Positions 1 to 7,202 of a stretch of 12,323 nucleotides of DNA are shown one piece after another. A model generated the notes under the pieces. That model saw nothing but the letters and a program-made list of their open reading frames with translations, was not told the DNA's origin and searched no databases. Made by a program: the position numbers and the translations under genes. Each line of letters starts with the position of its first letter. The stretch's first letter is position 1. The stretch comes from JALORV01 sp035255845 (GTDB lineage Bacteria > Pseudomonadota > Gammaproteobacteria > Burkholderiales > Burkholderiaceae_F), in the NCBI GenBank assembly GCA_035255845.1, contig DATEZE010000185.1, positions 1 to 12,323 on the forward strand. The letters are read 5' to 3'.

Positions 1-255
1 ATTGATGTTTCGATCGCAGGGGCGGGCGACAACGGCTGCGGCGTGTGGGAATGCACGCCGGGCCGCTTCGAGCGCCAGCTCGACCAAGCCGAGGTGATGC
101 ACATCGTCGCCGGCCGCGGTGCGTTTACGCCCGCCAACGGCGAGCCGATCGAGTTCCGCGCCGGCGACACGCTGTTCTTCCCGGCGCGCACGCGCGGCGA
201 GTGGCGCATCGACGAGACGATGCGCAAAGTGTTCGTCGTGATGGCGTCGGGCTGA
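1..255 (+). CDS. Cupin-domain protein, C-terminal part (5' truncated by window edge)
   Basis: The reading frame is open from the first base and ends with TGA at 253-255, so about 84 C-terminal residues are visible and the true start lies to the left. The segment reads as a small beta-barrel cupin of the cupin_3 (DUF861/EutQ-like) type. It has a tryptophan-rich entry strand (VWECTPGRFERQ), a central strand with EVMHIVAGRGAF, the turn PIEFRAGDTLFFPA, and the typical ending GEWRIDETMRKVFVV. Such proteins are often stand-alone and sit beside amine or ureide catabolic genes, but their reaction is usually unknown. A GTG at 43 is in frame but falls inside the fold, so it is not the likely start. It converges on the DAO-type oxidase gene with 25 bp between the stop codons, so it belongs to a different transcription unit. 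The family call is fairly secure; the function is not known. Confidence 0.75.
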   Translation: MDVSIAGAGDNGCGVWECTPGRFERQLDQAEVMHIVAGRGAFTPANGEPIEFRAGDTLFFPARTRGEWRIDETMRKVFVVMASG

Positions 256-280
256 CGCTGATCCCCGGGGCGCAGCGACA
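256..280. terminator. Convergent intergenic gap with weak inverted repeats
   Basis: This 25-bp gap separates two converging stop codons. It contains a CGCTG (256-260) / CAGCG (273-277) inverted repeat enclosing the 8-bp palindrome CCCCGGGG (263-270). The symmetry could support a short hairpin from either strand. There is no T-tract on either side and the inner palindrome cannot fold tightly, so this is only a possible bidirectional pause or termination element. Confidence 0.2.
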
Positions 281-1441
281 TCAAGCCGGCAGCGCCACCT
301 TCTGAGCGAAGCGCGCGATCGAGAATGGTTCGATCGGCGTCGTTGTCGCACCGGTGGCGATCAACTCGGCCATCACCTCGCCGACACCCGGGCCGATCGC
401 GAAGCCTTCGCCGTTGAAGCCGAACGCGTAGTGCAGGCCGGCGGTCGTCGCGCTCGGGCCCAGCACCGGCACGGTATCGCCGGTGTAGCCCTCGATGCCA
501 CTCCAGACGCGGATCAGCTGCACATGTGCAAACGCCGGCACGAAGCGGCGCAGCTCGCGCAGCTGGCGCAGCGTATTGGCGGGCTTCACGTACGCGCGGA
601 TCGGCCCGGGCAATGCCGGCCCCTTCAGCCCACCGCCGAAGACGACGTTGCCGCGGCGGATCTGGCGGAAGTACAGACCCTCGCTTTCGATAGGCGACGA
701 GATGCCGATCGACGGGCCGACCGCGTACGGCAGAGGCTCGGTCACACCCATCTGCGGGCCGCGCGCTTCAAGCGGCACATCCTCGCCAAAAAGTGCCGCC
801 AGACGACCGGACCAAGCGCCACAGCACACCAACAGCTGCTCGCCGAAGTGACACGAGCCGGCGACCGTATGGGCAACGAAACCATCACGGTCTCGCTCCA
901 CGTGAGCGACCTCCGCGTGCTCGATCACCAGCGCGCCTTCGCGCTGAGCGGCCCGCGCAAAGGCCGGGCCGGCCAGGCGCGGGTTCGCATGGCCGTCGTG
1001 CGGCGACAGCGAACCGGCCACGATGGCGGGGCTGAAGATGCCCCAGCGCTTGTGCAGCTGTTCCGCACCGAACAGCTCGAGCTCGAGGCCGAGCGGCTTC
1101 ACGTCGCGAACGTGGCGCTCGAGCACCGCGGCCTGCGCGTCGGTGTAGCAAACGCGCAGATGGCCGTACGGCACGAACTCAAGATCCTCGCCGATGAGCT
1201 CTTTCATCCGACCCCAGACCGACCGAGCGCGATTGGCAAGCGGTATCTGGGCGAGGTCCCGCCCCTGGCGGCGCACGTTGCCGAAGTTGGTGCCGCTGGC
1301 TTGTCGGCCCACCAGTTCGCGCTCCAGCAGCGTGACCGAACGGTGGTGGAGTCGACGCAGGAAGAATGCGGCCGACGTACCCATCAGCCCCCCACCGAGC
1401 ACCAGCACATCGCTACGAGTGTCGGCTCGTGTTTTCGTCAC
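281..1441 (-). CDS. DAO-family FAD oxidoreductase, beta-type subunit of a three-component amine/opine oxidase
   Basis: This 386-residue protein begins with a Rossmann FAD site, VLVLGGGLMGTSAAFF (GxGxxG at residues 16-21), followed by an acidic strand end (LLERE). It carries the family's flavin-contact motif as QASGTNFGNVR and ends with the C-terminal FAD closure GFNGEGFAIGPGVG. This is the D-amino acid oxidase (DAO) fold found in HcnC, OoxB/NoxB and the beta subunits of hydroxyproline or proline dehydrogenases. It oxidises a C-N bond and passes electrons to its partner subunits. The start is a GTG that overlaps the stop of the upstream large-subunit gene (GTGA), so the two are translationally coupled. 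There is no signal peptide; by family it acts in the cytoplasm or on the inner face of the membrane. It is the last gene of the minus-strand arm. Substrate could be an opine, sarcosine-like or cyclic secondary amine; hydrogen cyanide synthase (glycine) is a less likely alternative. Confidence 0.85.
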   Translation of the reverse strand: MTKTRADTRSDVLVLGGGLMGTSAAFFLRRLHHRSVTLLERELVGRQASGTNFGNVRRQGRDLAQIPLANRARSVWGRMKELIGEDLEFVPYGHLRVCYTDAQAAVLERHVRDVKPLGLELELFGAEQLHKRWGIFSPAIVAGSLSPHDGHANPRLAGPAFARAAQREGALVIEHAEVAHVERDRDGFVAHTVAGSCHFGEQLLVCCGAWSGRLAALFGEDVPLEARGPQMGVTEPLPYAVGPSIGISSPIESEGLYFRQIRRGNVVFGGGLKGPALPGPIRAYVKPANTLRQLRELRRFVPAFAHVQLIRVWSGIEGYTGDTVPVLGPSATTAGLHYAFGFNGEGFAIGPGVGEVMAELIATGATTTPIEPFSIARFAQKVALPA

Positions 1442-2829
1442 CCTTCCACCTCATGTGTGTTCATCAGCAACGGCTTGACCGGTGCCTGCGCGCGCAGGCG
1501 GCCGACCGACTCGATCGACACTCCTGCCGCAGCGGCGACGATCTCGGCACCGGCGTGGCCGCAATACCGCCCTTGACAGCGGCCCATGCCAACACGGCTA
1601 AAGGCCTTGGCGCGGTTGAGCTCGCGGCTGCCCAGCTCATTCACGCAGCGCCGCAGTTCGCCGGCTGTGACTGTCTCGCAGCGGCACACCACCGTCTCGT
1701 CGGGCAGTGATGCCGCGTGCTCATGAGGCCAGGGAAAGGCCTGCACGAGGCCGGCGCGGAAGCGGTCCATGGTTCGCAGCGCGTGGCGCAGCTGCGCGGC
1801 CTCGTTTGCGTACGACTGCGCACCCGACGCATGCCCCAGGTCGACCATTGCAGCGAGCGCTGCCAGGCGGCCAGCGGCCTCCGCCCCGTCGGCGCCGAGG
1901 ATGCGCGTGCCGTCGCCCGCGAGATAGATTCCCTTGGTGCTGCTGCGACCATCGGCATCGATGCGCGGCAACCACTGGCGGCTTGCCGGCTCGAAGTCGA
2001 ACTCGCAGCGCGCCAGATCCGCCAGCTGTGTCTCGGGCCGCAGATGCCAGCCGAGCGCGACCGCATCGGCCTCGAAGCACCGTTCGTGGCCGCGCCCGTC
2101 CAGCACGCGCACCGACGACACGCCGCGCGCGGTGTCGCCGTCGATGGCGAGCGGCCGCACGCCCTGCAACACCGGCACCCCGGCGCGACGCAGTGACCAC
2201 ATCATGCCCAGGCCGCGCAGCGCCAGCCGGGGTCGTGCCCGCAGAATCGCCAGCGCGGCCCTCGCCCCGGCGGCGGGTGCGGTGTCGAGCACCGCGGCGA
2301 CGTTGGCTCCAGCCCGCAGGTATTGGCTGGCAACGAGATATAGCAGTGGCCCGCTGCCGAGAAAGACCGTGCGCGTGCCGATCGCACACGCCTGCGCCTT
2401 CAGTGCAATCTGCGCCGCGCCCAGGCTGTAGCAGCCCGCGCGTTGCCAGCCCGGCAGCGGCATCAGCCGGTCGGTCGCACCGGCGCAGACGATCAGCGCA
2501 TCGAACGGCAGTGTGACCGCCGTGCCATCGCGAGTGGTGTGCAGTGCGTTGGCCGTGACATTCCAGGCCAGCGTTCTGTCGCGGTAGTCGACACGCTCGC
2601 GTAGCGTATCGAAGCTGCTGTGCAGCGCCGCGGCCTTCGCGGCCTCGCTGCCATAGATCTTGGCGTAAGAACGCCTGAAGCCAGCGGGCTGGCGGCGGTA
2701 GATCTGGCCGCCGTCACGCTGGCCTTCGTCGACCAGTATCGGACGCACGCCCGCCTCGACGAGCGCTTGCGCTGCGCGCACGCCGGCCGGGCCCGCGCCC
2801 ACGATCACGATGCGCGGCGCTTGGTTCAT
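1438..2829 (-). CDS. FAD/NAD-linked oxidoreductase with C-terminal [2Fe-2S] domain, alpha-type subunit (HcnB/OoxA-like)
   Basis: This is a 463-residue pyridine nucleotide-disulfide-type flavoprotein. The N-terminal FAD site is IVIVGAGPAGVRAAQ (residues 7-21), followed by DGGQIYRR, a hallmark of OoxA/HcnB-type subunits. A second dinucleotide fold lies near residues 155-167 (VFLGSGPLLYLVA), and the FAD-closing motif GIYLAGDGT is at 300-308. The C-terminal BFD-like region has CRC at 382-384 and C418-x4-C423, which together would bind one [2Fe-2S] cluster. In known complexes this subunit relays electrons from the DAO-type subunit. The ATG overlaps the stop of the small ferredoxin-like gene (ATGA at 2826-2829), and its own stop overlaps the next start. 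The length matches the family. It has no twin-arginine or Sec signal. The family assignment is secure; the substrate of the complex is not. Confidence 0.88.
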   Translation of the reverse strand: MNQAPRIVIVGAGPAGVRAAQALVEAGVRPILVDEGQRDGGQIYRRQPAGFRRSYAKIYGSEAAKAAALHSSFDTLRERVDYRDRTLAWNVTANALHTTRDGTAVTLPFDALIVCAGATDRLMPLPGWQRAGCYSLGAAQIALKAQACAIGTRTVFLGSGPLLYLVASQYLRAGANVAAVLDTAPAAGARAALAILRARPRLALRGLGMMWSLRRAGVPVLQGVRPLAIDGDTARGVSSVRVLDGRGHERCFEADAVALGWHLRPETQLADLARCEFDFEPASRQWLPRIDADGRSSTKGIYLAGDGTRILGADGAEAAGRLAALAAMVDLGHASGAQSYANEAAQLRHALRTMDRFRAGLVQAFPWPHEHAASLPDETVVCRCETVTAGELRRCVNELGSRELNRAKAFSRVGMGRCQGRYCGHAGAEIVAAAAGVSIESVGRLRAQAPVKPLLMNTHEVEG

Positions 2830-3176
2830 GGGGCGGGCGCTGAATCAGCGCCGAGCGATTCACGCAGGTCGGGCGTTATCGGCCACAGCGCGGGCGGCGG
2901 ACGCGTGAGGACCGACATACCCGCCTGGACCGGCGTTGAGCAAGCTCGCAGTCGCGCGCCGCTTTCGGTCCAGACCCAGCAGTCTTGGCATGCGCCCATC
3001 AGGCAGAAGCCGGCGCGCGGACCGTCGCCAAATTCGCTGTCGCGCACGCGGCGGCCGTTCATCAAAAGGGCGACGAGCAGCGTATCGCCGGCCAGCGTCT
3101 GGGCCGGCTCACCGTCGATGCGGATCTCGACCGCGATCCGGTCGGTTTCCGCGATGCGGACGAAGCGGGAATTCAT
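2826..3176 (-). CDS. [2Fe-2S] ferredoxin-like small subunit of the oxidase (HcnA/Fer2_4-like)
   Basis: This is a 116-residue protein with one Fer2_4-type domain. Cysteines at 58, 63, 66 and 79 follow the pattern Cx4Cx2Cx12C in GFCLMGACQDCWVW and RLRACS, which fits plant-type [2Fe-2S] binding. The preceding strands (AVEIRIDGEPAQTLAGDTLLVALL) and the RRVRDSEFGDGPRAG stretch are typical of the small subunits of heterotrimeric opine, proline or cyanogenic oxidases. The protein should assemble with the two flavoprotein subunits encoded immediately downstream. The ATG follows directly after the TGA of the Lrp-type gene with no gap, and no Shine-Dalgarno sequence is visible, so translation probably depends on ribosomes finishing the regulator. 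The C-terminus, after residue 90, is proline-rich and poorly conserved in character. Confidence 0.85.
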   Translation of the reverse strand: MNSRFVRIAETDRIAVEIRIDGEPAQTLAGDTLLVALLMNGRRVRDSEFGDGPRAGFCLMGACQDCWVWTESGARLRACSTPVQAGMSVLTRPPPALWPITPDLRESLGADSAPAP

Positions 3177-3671
3177 TCAGCGCAGTTCAGGAAAGAGTTT
3201 CTCGATCGGGCAGTGTGTCTTGATGAATGGTGACTTGATGACGATGTAGCTGAAGTACTTCTCGATGCCGATGTTGCGTGCAAGCAGCGCTTCGATGACC
3301 TGCTGGTAGTGGTTGACCCCACGCGTGAGGAAGCGCAGCAGATAGTCATAGCCGCCGCTGACGAGATGGCACTCGAGGATCTCGTCGACCTCGCGGATGG
3401 CAGTCTCAAAGCGGATGAAGTCCTCGCGGTGATGATCCGACAACGTGACCTCGGTGAATACGGTCAGCGTATCGCCCAGTTTCTCCAGGCGCAGATGCGC
3501 GCCATAGCCGGAGATGTAGCCGGCCTGCTCGAGCCGCTTGACGCGAATCAGGCAGGGACTCGGTGACAGGCTCACTGCATCAGCAAGGTCTACGTTGGTG
3601 ATGCGGCCGTTTTTTTGCAGCTGCGCGAGGATGCGCAGGTCCAGGCGGTCGAGCTTGATCGCGTCAGGCAT
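3177..3671 (-). CDS. Lrp/AsnC-family transcriptional regulator
   Basis: From the chosen ATG the protein has 164 residues. It begins with an AsnC-type winged helix-turn-helix (about residues 5-60: KLDRLDLRILAQLQKNGRITNVDLADAV, then SPSPCLIRVKRLEQAGYISGY). A RAM/Lrp ligand-binding domain follows (about 68-150), with the effector-pocket motif LVSGGYDYLLR at 103-113. Members form dimers or octamers and respond to amino acids. The frame is open back to a GTG at 3743, which would add 24 residues and start 1 nt after the aminotransferase stop. I chose the ATG at 3671 because Lrp proteins normally start just before this helix, but neither start has a good Shine-Dalgarno sequence. The gene lies inside the oxidase operon and abuts the ferredoxin-like gene, so it likely controls this cluster, possibly with autoregulation. 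Confidence 0.9.
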   Translation of the reverse strand: MPDAIKLDRLDLRILAQLQKNGRITNVDLADAVSLSPSPCLIRVKRLEQAGYISGYGAHLRLEKLGDTLTVFTEVTLSDHHREDFIRFETAIREVDEILECHLVSGGYDYLLRFLTRGVNHYQQVIEALLARNIGIEKYFSYIVIKSPFIKTHCPIEKLFPELR

Positions 3672-3744
3672 GGCGGGTAGGAGCGCAGGCGTCGGGAAGG
3701 CGATTGTGTCCCAGGCGGCCCGCGGCGTGGCAAGCGGGACCACC

Positions 3745-5163
3745 TCAGCTGACCAACGCAGCGCGCACCTCCGGCGCGGCCAGCACGTCGTTCAGCGTCT
3801 TTCGCAGGCGCGCGAACAACTGCTCCAACTCGCTCTCGCCAAAGGTCAGCGCCGGAGCGAAACCGAGGATGCCGTCGCCAAAGCAGCGGAACACGACCCC
3901 GTTTCGGTACGCGGCCGCGAAGATGCGATCAGGAAGGCCCAGCGCAGGATCGAAGCTGCGCCGAGCGGCCTTGTCCTTGACCAGTTCCAGCGCGCCGAGC
4001 AAACCGCGATGGCGCGCATCGCCGACCAGCGGGTGCTGCTGTAGAGCATCGAGTCCGGCACCAAACAGCGGTGCGACTCGCTGCGCATTGGCGAGCACGC
4101 CGCCCTCGGTGTAGAGCCTGAGCACCTCGAGAGCGACGGCCGCTGCGACCGGATGCGCCGAATAGGTGGCCCCGTGCCCGATCGGCACGCCTTCGGCCGC
4201 GCCGTCGGCGATACCGGCATAGATCTGCTCCGACAGCATCGTCGCGCCCATCGGAACGTAGCCCGAGGTCAGTCCCTTGGCCAGGATCATGAGATCGGGT
4301 TCGACGCCTTCAGCCTGGCACGCGAACATCGGTCCGGTACGGCCAAAGCCCGTGATCACCTCGTCGACCACGAACAGGATGCCGAGCTCGCGCGCCACTT
4401 CGTGCATAGCTTTGAGCCAACCGGCGGGCGGCACGATCACGCCGCCAGACCCCTGGATCGGCTCGCAGAAGAAGGCAGCGACATTTTCCGCGCCCAACTG
4501 GGCGACCTTGGCGCGTAGCGACGCGACCGACGAAGCGATGAGAGCTTGTGGATCCTGCCCCTGCGCGTGGCGGTACGGGTTGGGCGACGGAATGTAATGC
4601 TGCGTCGGCAGCGGCAGGTCGAAGCCGCGATGGAACACCGGCAGTGCCGTGAGGCCGGCGCCCGTCGATGACGAGCCGTGATAGCCGCGCTCGAGCGAAA
4701 TGAATTGCTTCTTGTGCGGCCGGCCGACGGCGTTCCAGTACTGAACGATGAAACGCACCGCGGCGTCCACCGCCTCCGAGCCCCCGAGCGTCAAATAGAC
4801 GCGCGTCAGTGACGCGGGTGTGATTTCGGCGAGCTTCGCTGCGAGCCTGATCGCCGGCTCGCTGGCGAAGTCGAAGTACCCCGTGGCATACGGCAGCGTG
4901 CGTAGTTGCCTGGTCGCCGCCTGGACCACGCTGTCCTGCCCATAGCCGACATTTACGCACCAGAGCCCAGCGAACCCATCGAGGAGCTGGTGACCCAGAT
5001 CATCGGTGAGCCAGGCGCCGCGCGCCGAGGCCAGCACCCTCGGGCCGCGCTGTTCATGCTGCCGCCACGACGCGACAGGATGAACAAGATGAGCGCGGTC
5101 AAGGGCGACCAGGGCTTCGTGGTCGGTACGTGGGGCGTCGAGAGTGGCGGCGAGGCTCGTCAT
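3745..5163 (-). CDS. Class III PLP-dependent omega-aminotransferase, SpuC-like
   Basis: This 472-residue protein matches the SpuC/polyamine:pyruvate group in length and motifs: AGLWCVNVGYG (65-75), phosphate-binding GGSEAVDAA (127-135), FFCEPIQGSGGVIVPP (231-246), VVDEVITGFGRTG (265-277, with D267 expected to contact the PLP ring nitrogen) and LAKGLTSGYVPMG (294-306, with K296 as the PLP lysine). HGATYSAHPVAAAVALE (330-346) also fits. The enzyme should move a terminal amino group from a diamine, polyamine or omega-amino acid to pyruvate or another 2-oxo acid, giving an aldehyde. It is cytoplasmic. The gene lies 137 bp downstream of the GhrA-like gene and immediately upstream of the Lrp regulator. 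Its ATG has no clear Shine-Dalgarno sequence and is overlapped by a three-codon ORF. Putrescine, beta-alanine and taurine-like substrates cannot be told apart from sequence alone. Confidence 0.92.
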   Translation of the reverse strand: MTSLAATLDAPRTDHEALVALDRAHLVHPVASWRQHEQRGPRVLASARGAWLTDDLGHQLLDGFAGLWCVNVGYGQDSVVQAATRQLRTLPYATGYFDFASEPAIRLAAKLAEITPASLTRVYLTLGGSEAVDAAVRFIVQYWNAVGRPHKKQFISLERGYHGSSSTGAGLTALPVFHRGFDLPLPTQHYIPSPNPYRHAQGQDPQALIASSVASLRAKVAQLGAENVAAFFCEPIQGSGGVIVPPAGWLKAMHEVARELGILFVVDEVITGFGRTGPMFACQAEGVEPDLMILAKGLTSGYVPMGATMLSEQIYAGIADGAAEGVPIGHGATYSAHPVAAAVALEVLRLYTEGGVLANAQRVAPLFGAGLDALQQHPLVGDARHRGLLGALELVKDKAARRSFDPALGLPDRIFAAAYRNGVVFRCFGDGILGFAPALTFGESELEQLFARLRKTLNDVLAAPEVRAALVS

Positions 5164-5300
5164 TGGACCATTGGCAGCGGATGTCGGGTGGACGCCAGCT
5201 TACGAGTGCCGCGGCAGACGGTGGTGCTGCTTTCAAGGCGGCGTGCGTCCGATGCTGCGGTTGTCGCGCGCTCTTTCCGCAGATCGTGCCGCGAAGGTCT
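5164..5300 (-). promoter_or_regulatory. Leader region upstream of the aminotransferase-Lrp-oxidase genes
   Basis: This is the largest gap within the minus-strand arm (137 bp), so it is the most likely place for an internal promoter or a processing site before the aminotransferase. It contains a 6-bp inverted repeat, CTGCGG (5255-5260) / CCGCAG (5277-5282), separated by 16 nt with a GC-rich centre. I see no T-tract after it and no convincing -35/-10 pair. It may simply be a spacer within one long transcript. Confidence 0.3.
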
Positions 5301-6233
5301 TCAGTAGCCGAGCGCGCGATCGACAAGGCCAACCAGGGGTTCGCCGCGGACATAGCGTCGCAGATTGTCGAGAACGACGCGCGCCGCAGTCGCAGGCTGC
5401 GTCATGCTCGCGATGTGCGGTGTGATACGCACGTGCGCGTGCGACCAAAGCGGGTGTTCGGAAGGCAGCGGCTCGGGATCGGTGACATCGAGCACCGCCT
5501 CGGAGATGCGACCCGAATCGAGCGCATTGATCAGATCTTGCGCGACCAGTTGCGGCCCGCGGCCGACGTGCACGAGCGCGGCGCCATGCGTCAGGCGTGC
5601 AAGCCGCGGACCATTCAGGAAACCGCGCGTCGCATCGGTCAGCGGCAGCAGGCACACCAGGATCTCGGTGCGGGCAAGGAACTCATCCAGTTCATCGTCA
5701 GCGGCAAAGCAGCGCACTCCATTGAGGGCGTGGCGCGAGCGGCTCCACGCCGCGCAATTGAAGCCCATCGCAATCAGCTGGGCGAGCACGGCCTGGCCGA
5801 GCAAGCCGAGTCCGAGCACGCCGACGTTGCGCTCGCGCGCTGTCTTCACCGACAGTGGCTGCCACTCGCGGCGTAGCTGTGCGCGGCGGTACGCGGGCAT
5901 GTCGCGATGCAGGTCGAGCACGGCATGCGTGACGTACTCGACCATGCCGCGGATGATGCCGGGTTCCACCATCCGCAGCACGGGGAGCTTAGGCGGCAAC
6001 GTTGTGAAATCGAATTGATCGATTCCCGCGCCGGTCGAAAAGAGGAGCTTGAGATTGGGAAAGCGCTGCGCAATGTCGCTCGGCGGCTCCCAGGCAGCAA
6101 GGTACTGCACCTCTAGCGGATCACCGACTTCCGGCCAGATCCTGAAGTCGATTTCTGGCGCCTCGCGCAGGAAGACTTCGGCCCATTGCCGGCCGCGTGC
6201 CGGATCGGCCTTGTACAGAAAAGTGGCGGGCAT
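5301..6233 (-). CDS. GhrA-like D-2-hydroxyacid dehydrogenase (glyoxylate/hydroxypyruvate reductase A type)
   Basis: From the ATG at 6233 the protein is 310 residues, close to E. coli GhrA. It has the NAD(P)-binding motif VGVLGLGLLGQAV (GxGxxG at 141-146) and the catalytic trio of the family: R225 in HVGRGPQ, E254 in DPEPLP and H273 in ITPHIAS. The substrate-binding N-domain contains FSTGAGIDQF (65-74). The family reduces glyoxylate, hydroxypyruvate or related 2-oxo acids with NAD(P)H. The frame is open 40 residues further upstream, but the ATG at 6233 overlaps the GNAT stop (TGATG), starts the conserved domain and gives the family length. Here it could remove a 2-oxo acid released by amine oxidation, which is inference from context. 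The NAD versus NADP preference was not determined. Confidence 0.9.
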   Translation of the reverse strand: MPATFLYKADPARGRQWAEVFLREAPEIDFRIWPEVGDPLEVQYLAAWEPPSDIAQRFPNLKLLFSTGAGIDQFDFTTLPPKLPVLRMVEPGIIRGMVEYVTHAVLDLHRDMPAYRRAQLRREWQPLSVKTARERNVGVLGLGLLGQAVLAQLIAMGFNCAAWSRSRHALNGVRCFAADDELDEFLARTEILVCLLPLTDATRGFLNGPRLARLTHGAALVHVGRGPQLVAQDLINALDSGRISEAVLDVTDPEPLPSEHPLWSHAHVRITPHIASMTQPATAARVVLDNLRRYVRGEPLVGLVDRALGY

Positions 6234-7102
6234 CAACCAAGGGCCTGCGTAACGATGGCGTACAGCCGTAAATCGGACGCTTTCGCAAGCGCCGGCCCTC
6301 GCAGCATCATCGTAGGCGCATCGACACTCTGCAGGCCAAGGGGCTCGAGCCATTCGGAAAGCCCGGTGTCGGAGCCGACGTCGATGCGCGTAAAGCGCCC
6401 GGCGTTCAGGCCTGACAGGTGTGCGATCAGGGCCTTAGCGCCGGTGACGTTCCCTGCGATCACCGGTCCAATGGCATGTCCGCGGCCGAAGCGCCTGAGC
6501 ATCGCGAAGCCGCACGCCTGCTGCTCTAGATCGAGCACAACGGTGGCTTCAGCTTGCGCGAACAGTTCGGCGATCAGCGCGCCACGGGGCATGCCGCGCG
6601 CACGCGCGTCAAGAGCAACCAGAGTATCGAGATCGCTTTGTCCGGCCGGACGCAGCCGCCAGCCGGGATCGAGCCCAACCGGCGACGAGGGCAGCGCGAT
6701 GCCCTGGTGCTGTCGCAGTTCGCCGATGCGCGCAAAGCCCAGACGTTCGTAGAGCCCGCGACCTTCTGCGGTGGCATAGAGCAGCACGCTGTGTCGGTCC
6801 AGACCGTCAAGCAGCGCACTCATCAAACGGTGCCCAACGCGTTGGCCCCGACAGGCGGGCGCGACGATTACCAGCCCGAGCGTCGCGTGCCGTTCACCCC
6901 AGCTCCAGCGCAAAGCGGTGCCCACGACCTGACCATCACGCTCGGCGATCACGCCTTCACCGAGGCGAAACGCTTGCTCCCAGTCAGTGGTGCGATGCGG
7001 CCAGCGAAGTTCGGTCGATAGCGCATGTGCTGCTGCAAGATCTGCCACAGCCATCTGACGCAAGCTGACGCCGTCAGTCGCCGGTGCTTCCCTGGCACCC
7101 AT
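6233..7102 (-). CDS. Tandem-GNAT acetyltransferase (N-terminal GNAT plus C-terminal Acetyltransf_18/YitH-like domain)
   Basis: This 289-residue protein starts at an ATG with a good Shine-Dalgarno sequence (AGGAGA, complement of 7111-7116, 8 nt spacing), so I prefer it over the upstream in-frame start at 7165. Residues 13-128 form a GNAT domain, with the acetyl-CoA strand LGLVIVAPACRGQRVGHRLM (75-94) and the closing YERLGFARIG. The usual second glycine of the acetyl-CoA loop is an arginine (R88). Residues 148-289 match the second domain seen in YitH/HolE-like proteins: DLDTLVALDARARGMPRG, GFAMLRRFGRGHAIGPVIAG, the WLEPLGL segment, and an ending like LYAIVTQALG. Two-domain GNATs acetylate small amines or remain uncharacterised. 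The gene is first in the leftward arm, and its stop overlaps the GhrA-like start. In an amine-degrading locus it may acetylate an intermediate, but the substrate is unknown. Confidence 0.85.
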   Translation of the reverse strand: MGAREAPATDGVSLRQMAVADLAAAHALSTELRWPHRTTDWEQAFRLGEGVIAERDGQVVGTALRWSWGERHATLGLVIVAPACRGQRVGHRLMSALLDGLDRHSVLLYATAEGRGLYERLGFARIGELRQHQGIALPSSPVGLDPGWRLRPAGQSDLDTLVALDARARGMPRGALIAELFAQAEATVVLDLEQQACGFAMLRRFGRGHAIGPVIAGNVTGAKALIAHLSGLNAGRFTRIDVGSDTGLSEWLEPLGLQSVDAPTMMLRGPALAKASDLRLYAIVTQALG

Positions 7103-7110
7103 GATCTGAT

Positions 7111-7116
7111 TCTCCT
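7111..7116 (-). promoter_or_regulatory. Shine-Dalgarno sequence of the GNAT gene
   Basis: The minus-strand sequence AGGAGA lies 8 nt upstream of the ATG at 7102. It decides the GNAT start in favour of 7102 over the upstream in-frame start at 7165. It is one of only two strong Shine-Dalgarno sequences in the window. Confidence 0.75.
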
Positions 7117-7189
7117 GCTGATGTCCAACGTTTCTATCTTGAGTGCATTCGGCGCGATGTGCCACACCTCGGAGGCCGATTGATGCAAT

Positions 7190-7202
7190 TCGAAAGTTTC
7201 GA
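7190..7202. repeat. Perfect 13-bp inverted repeat TCGAAA-N-TTTCGA
   Basis: Six-base arms surround a single central base, in the middle of the divergent promoter region. Related half-sites occur nearby at 7218-7223 (GTTTCG) and 7252-7257 (CGAAAC). The symmetry and position fit a dimeric regulator's operator. Which protein binds it is not known. Confidence 0.45.

Noticed and set aside
431..1576. Plus-strand open frame of 381 codons opposite the DAO-type and large oxidase subunits
   Set aside because: The encoded sequence has no recognisable fold, and the opposite strand carries intact FAD and iron-sulfur motifs; it is a shadow of high GC at third codon positions.
281..3176. Assignment of the three-subunit oxidase as hydrogen cyanide synthase (hcnABC)
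   Set aside because: The architecture fits, but it is shared with opine and proline-type oxidases, and the linked aminotransferase, Lrp and transporter genes favour catabolism; specific symbols were therefore not given.
7140..7170. Possible sigma-54 promoter (TGGCAC on the minus strand) for the GNAT gene
   Set aside because: The -12 element does not fall at the required distance; the nearest TGCA is about four bases too far away.
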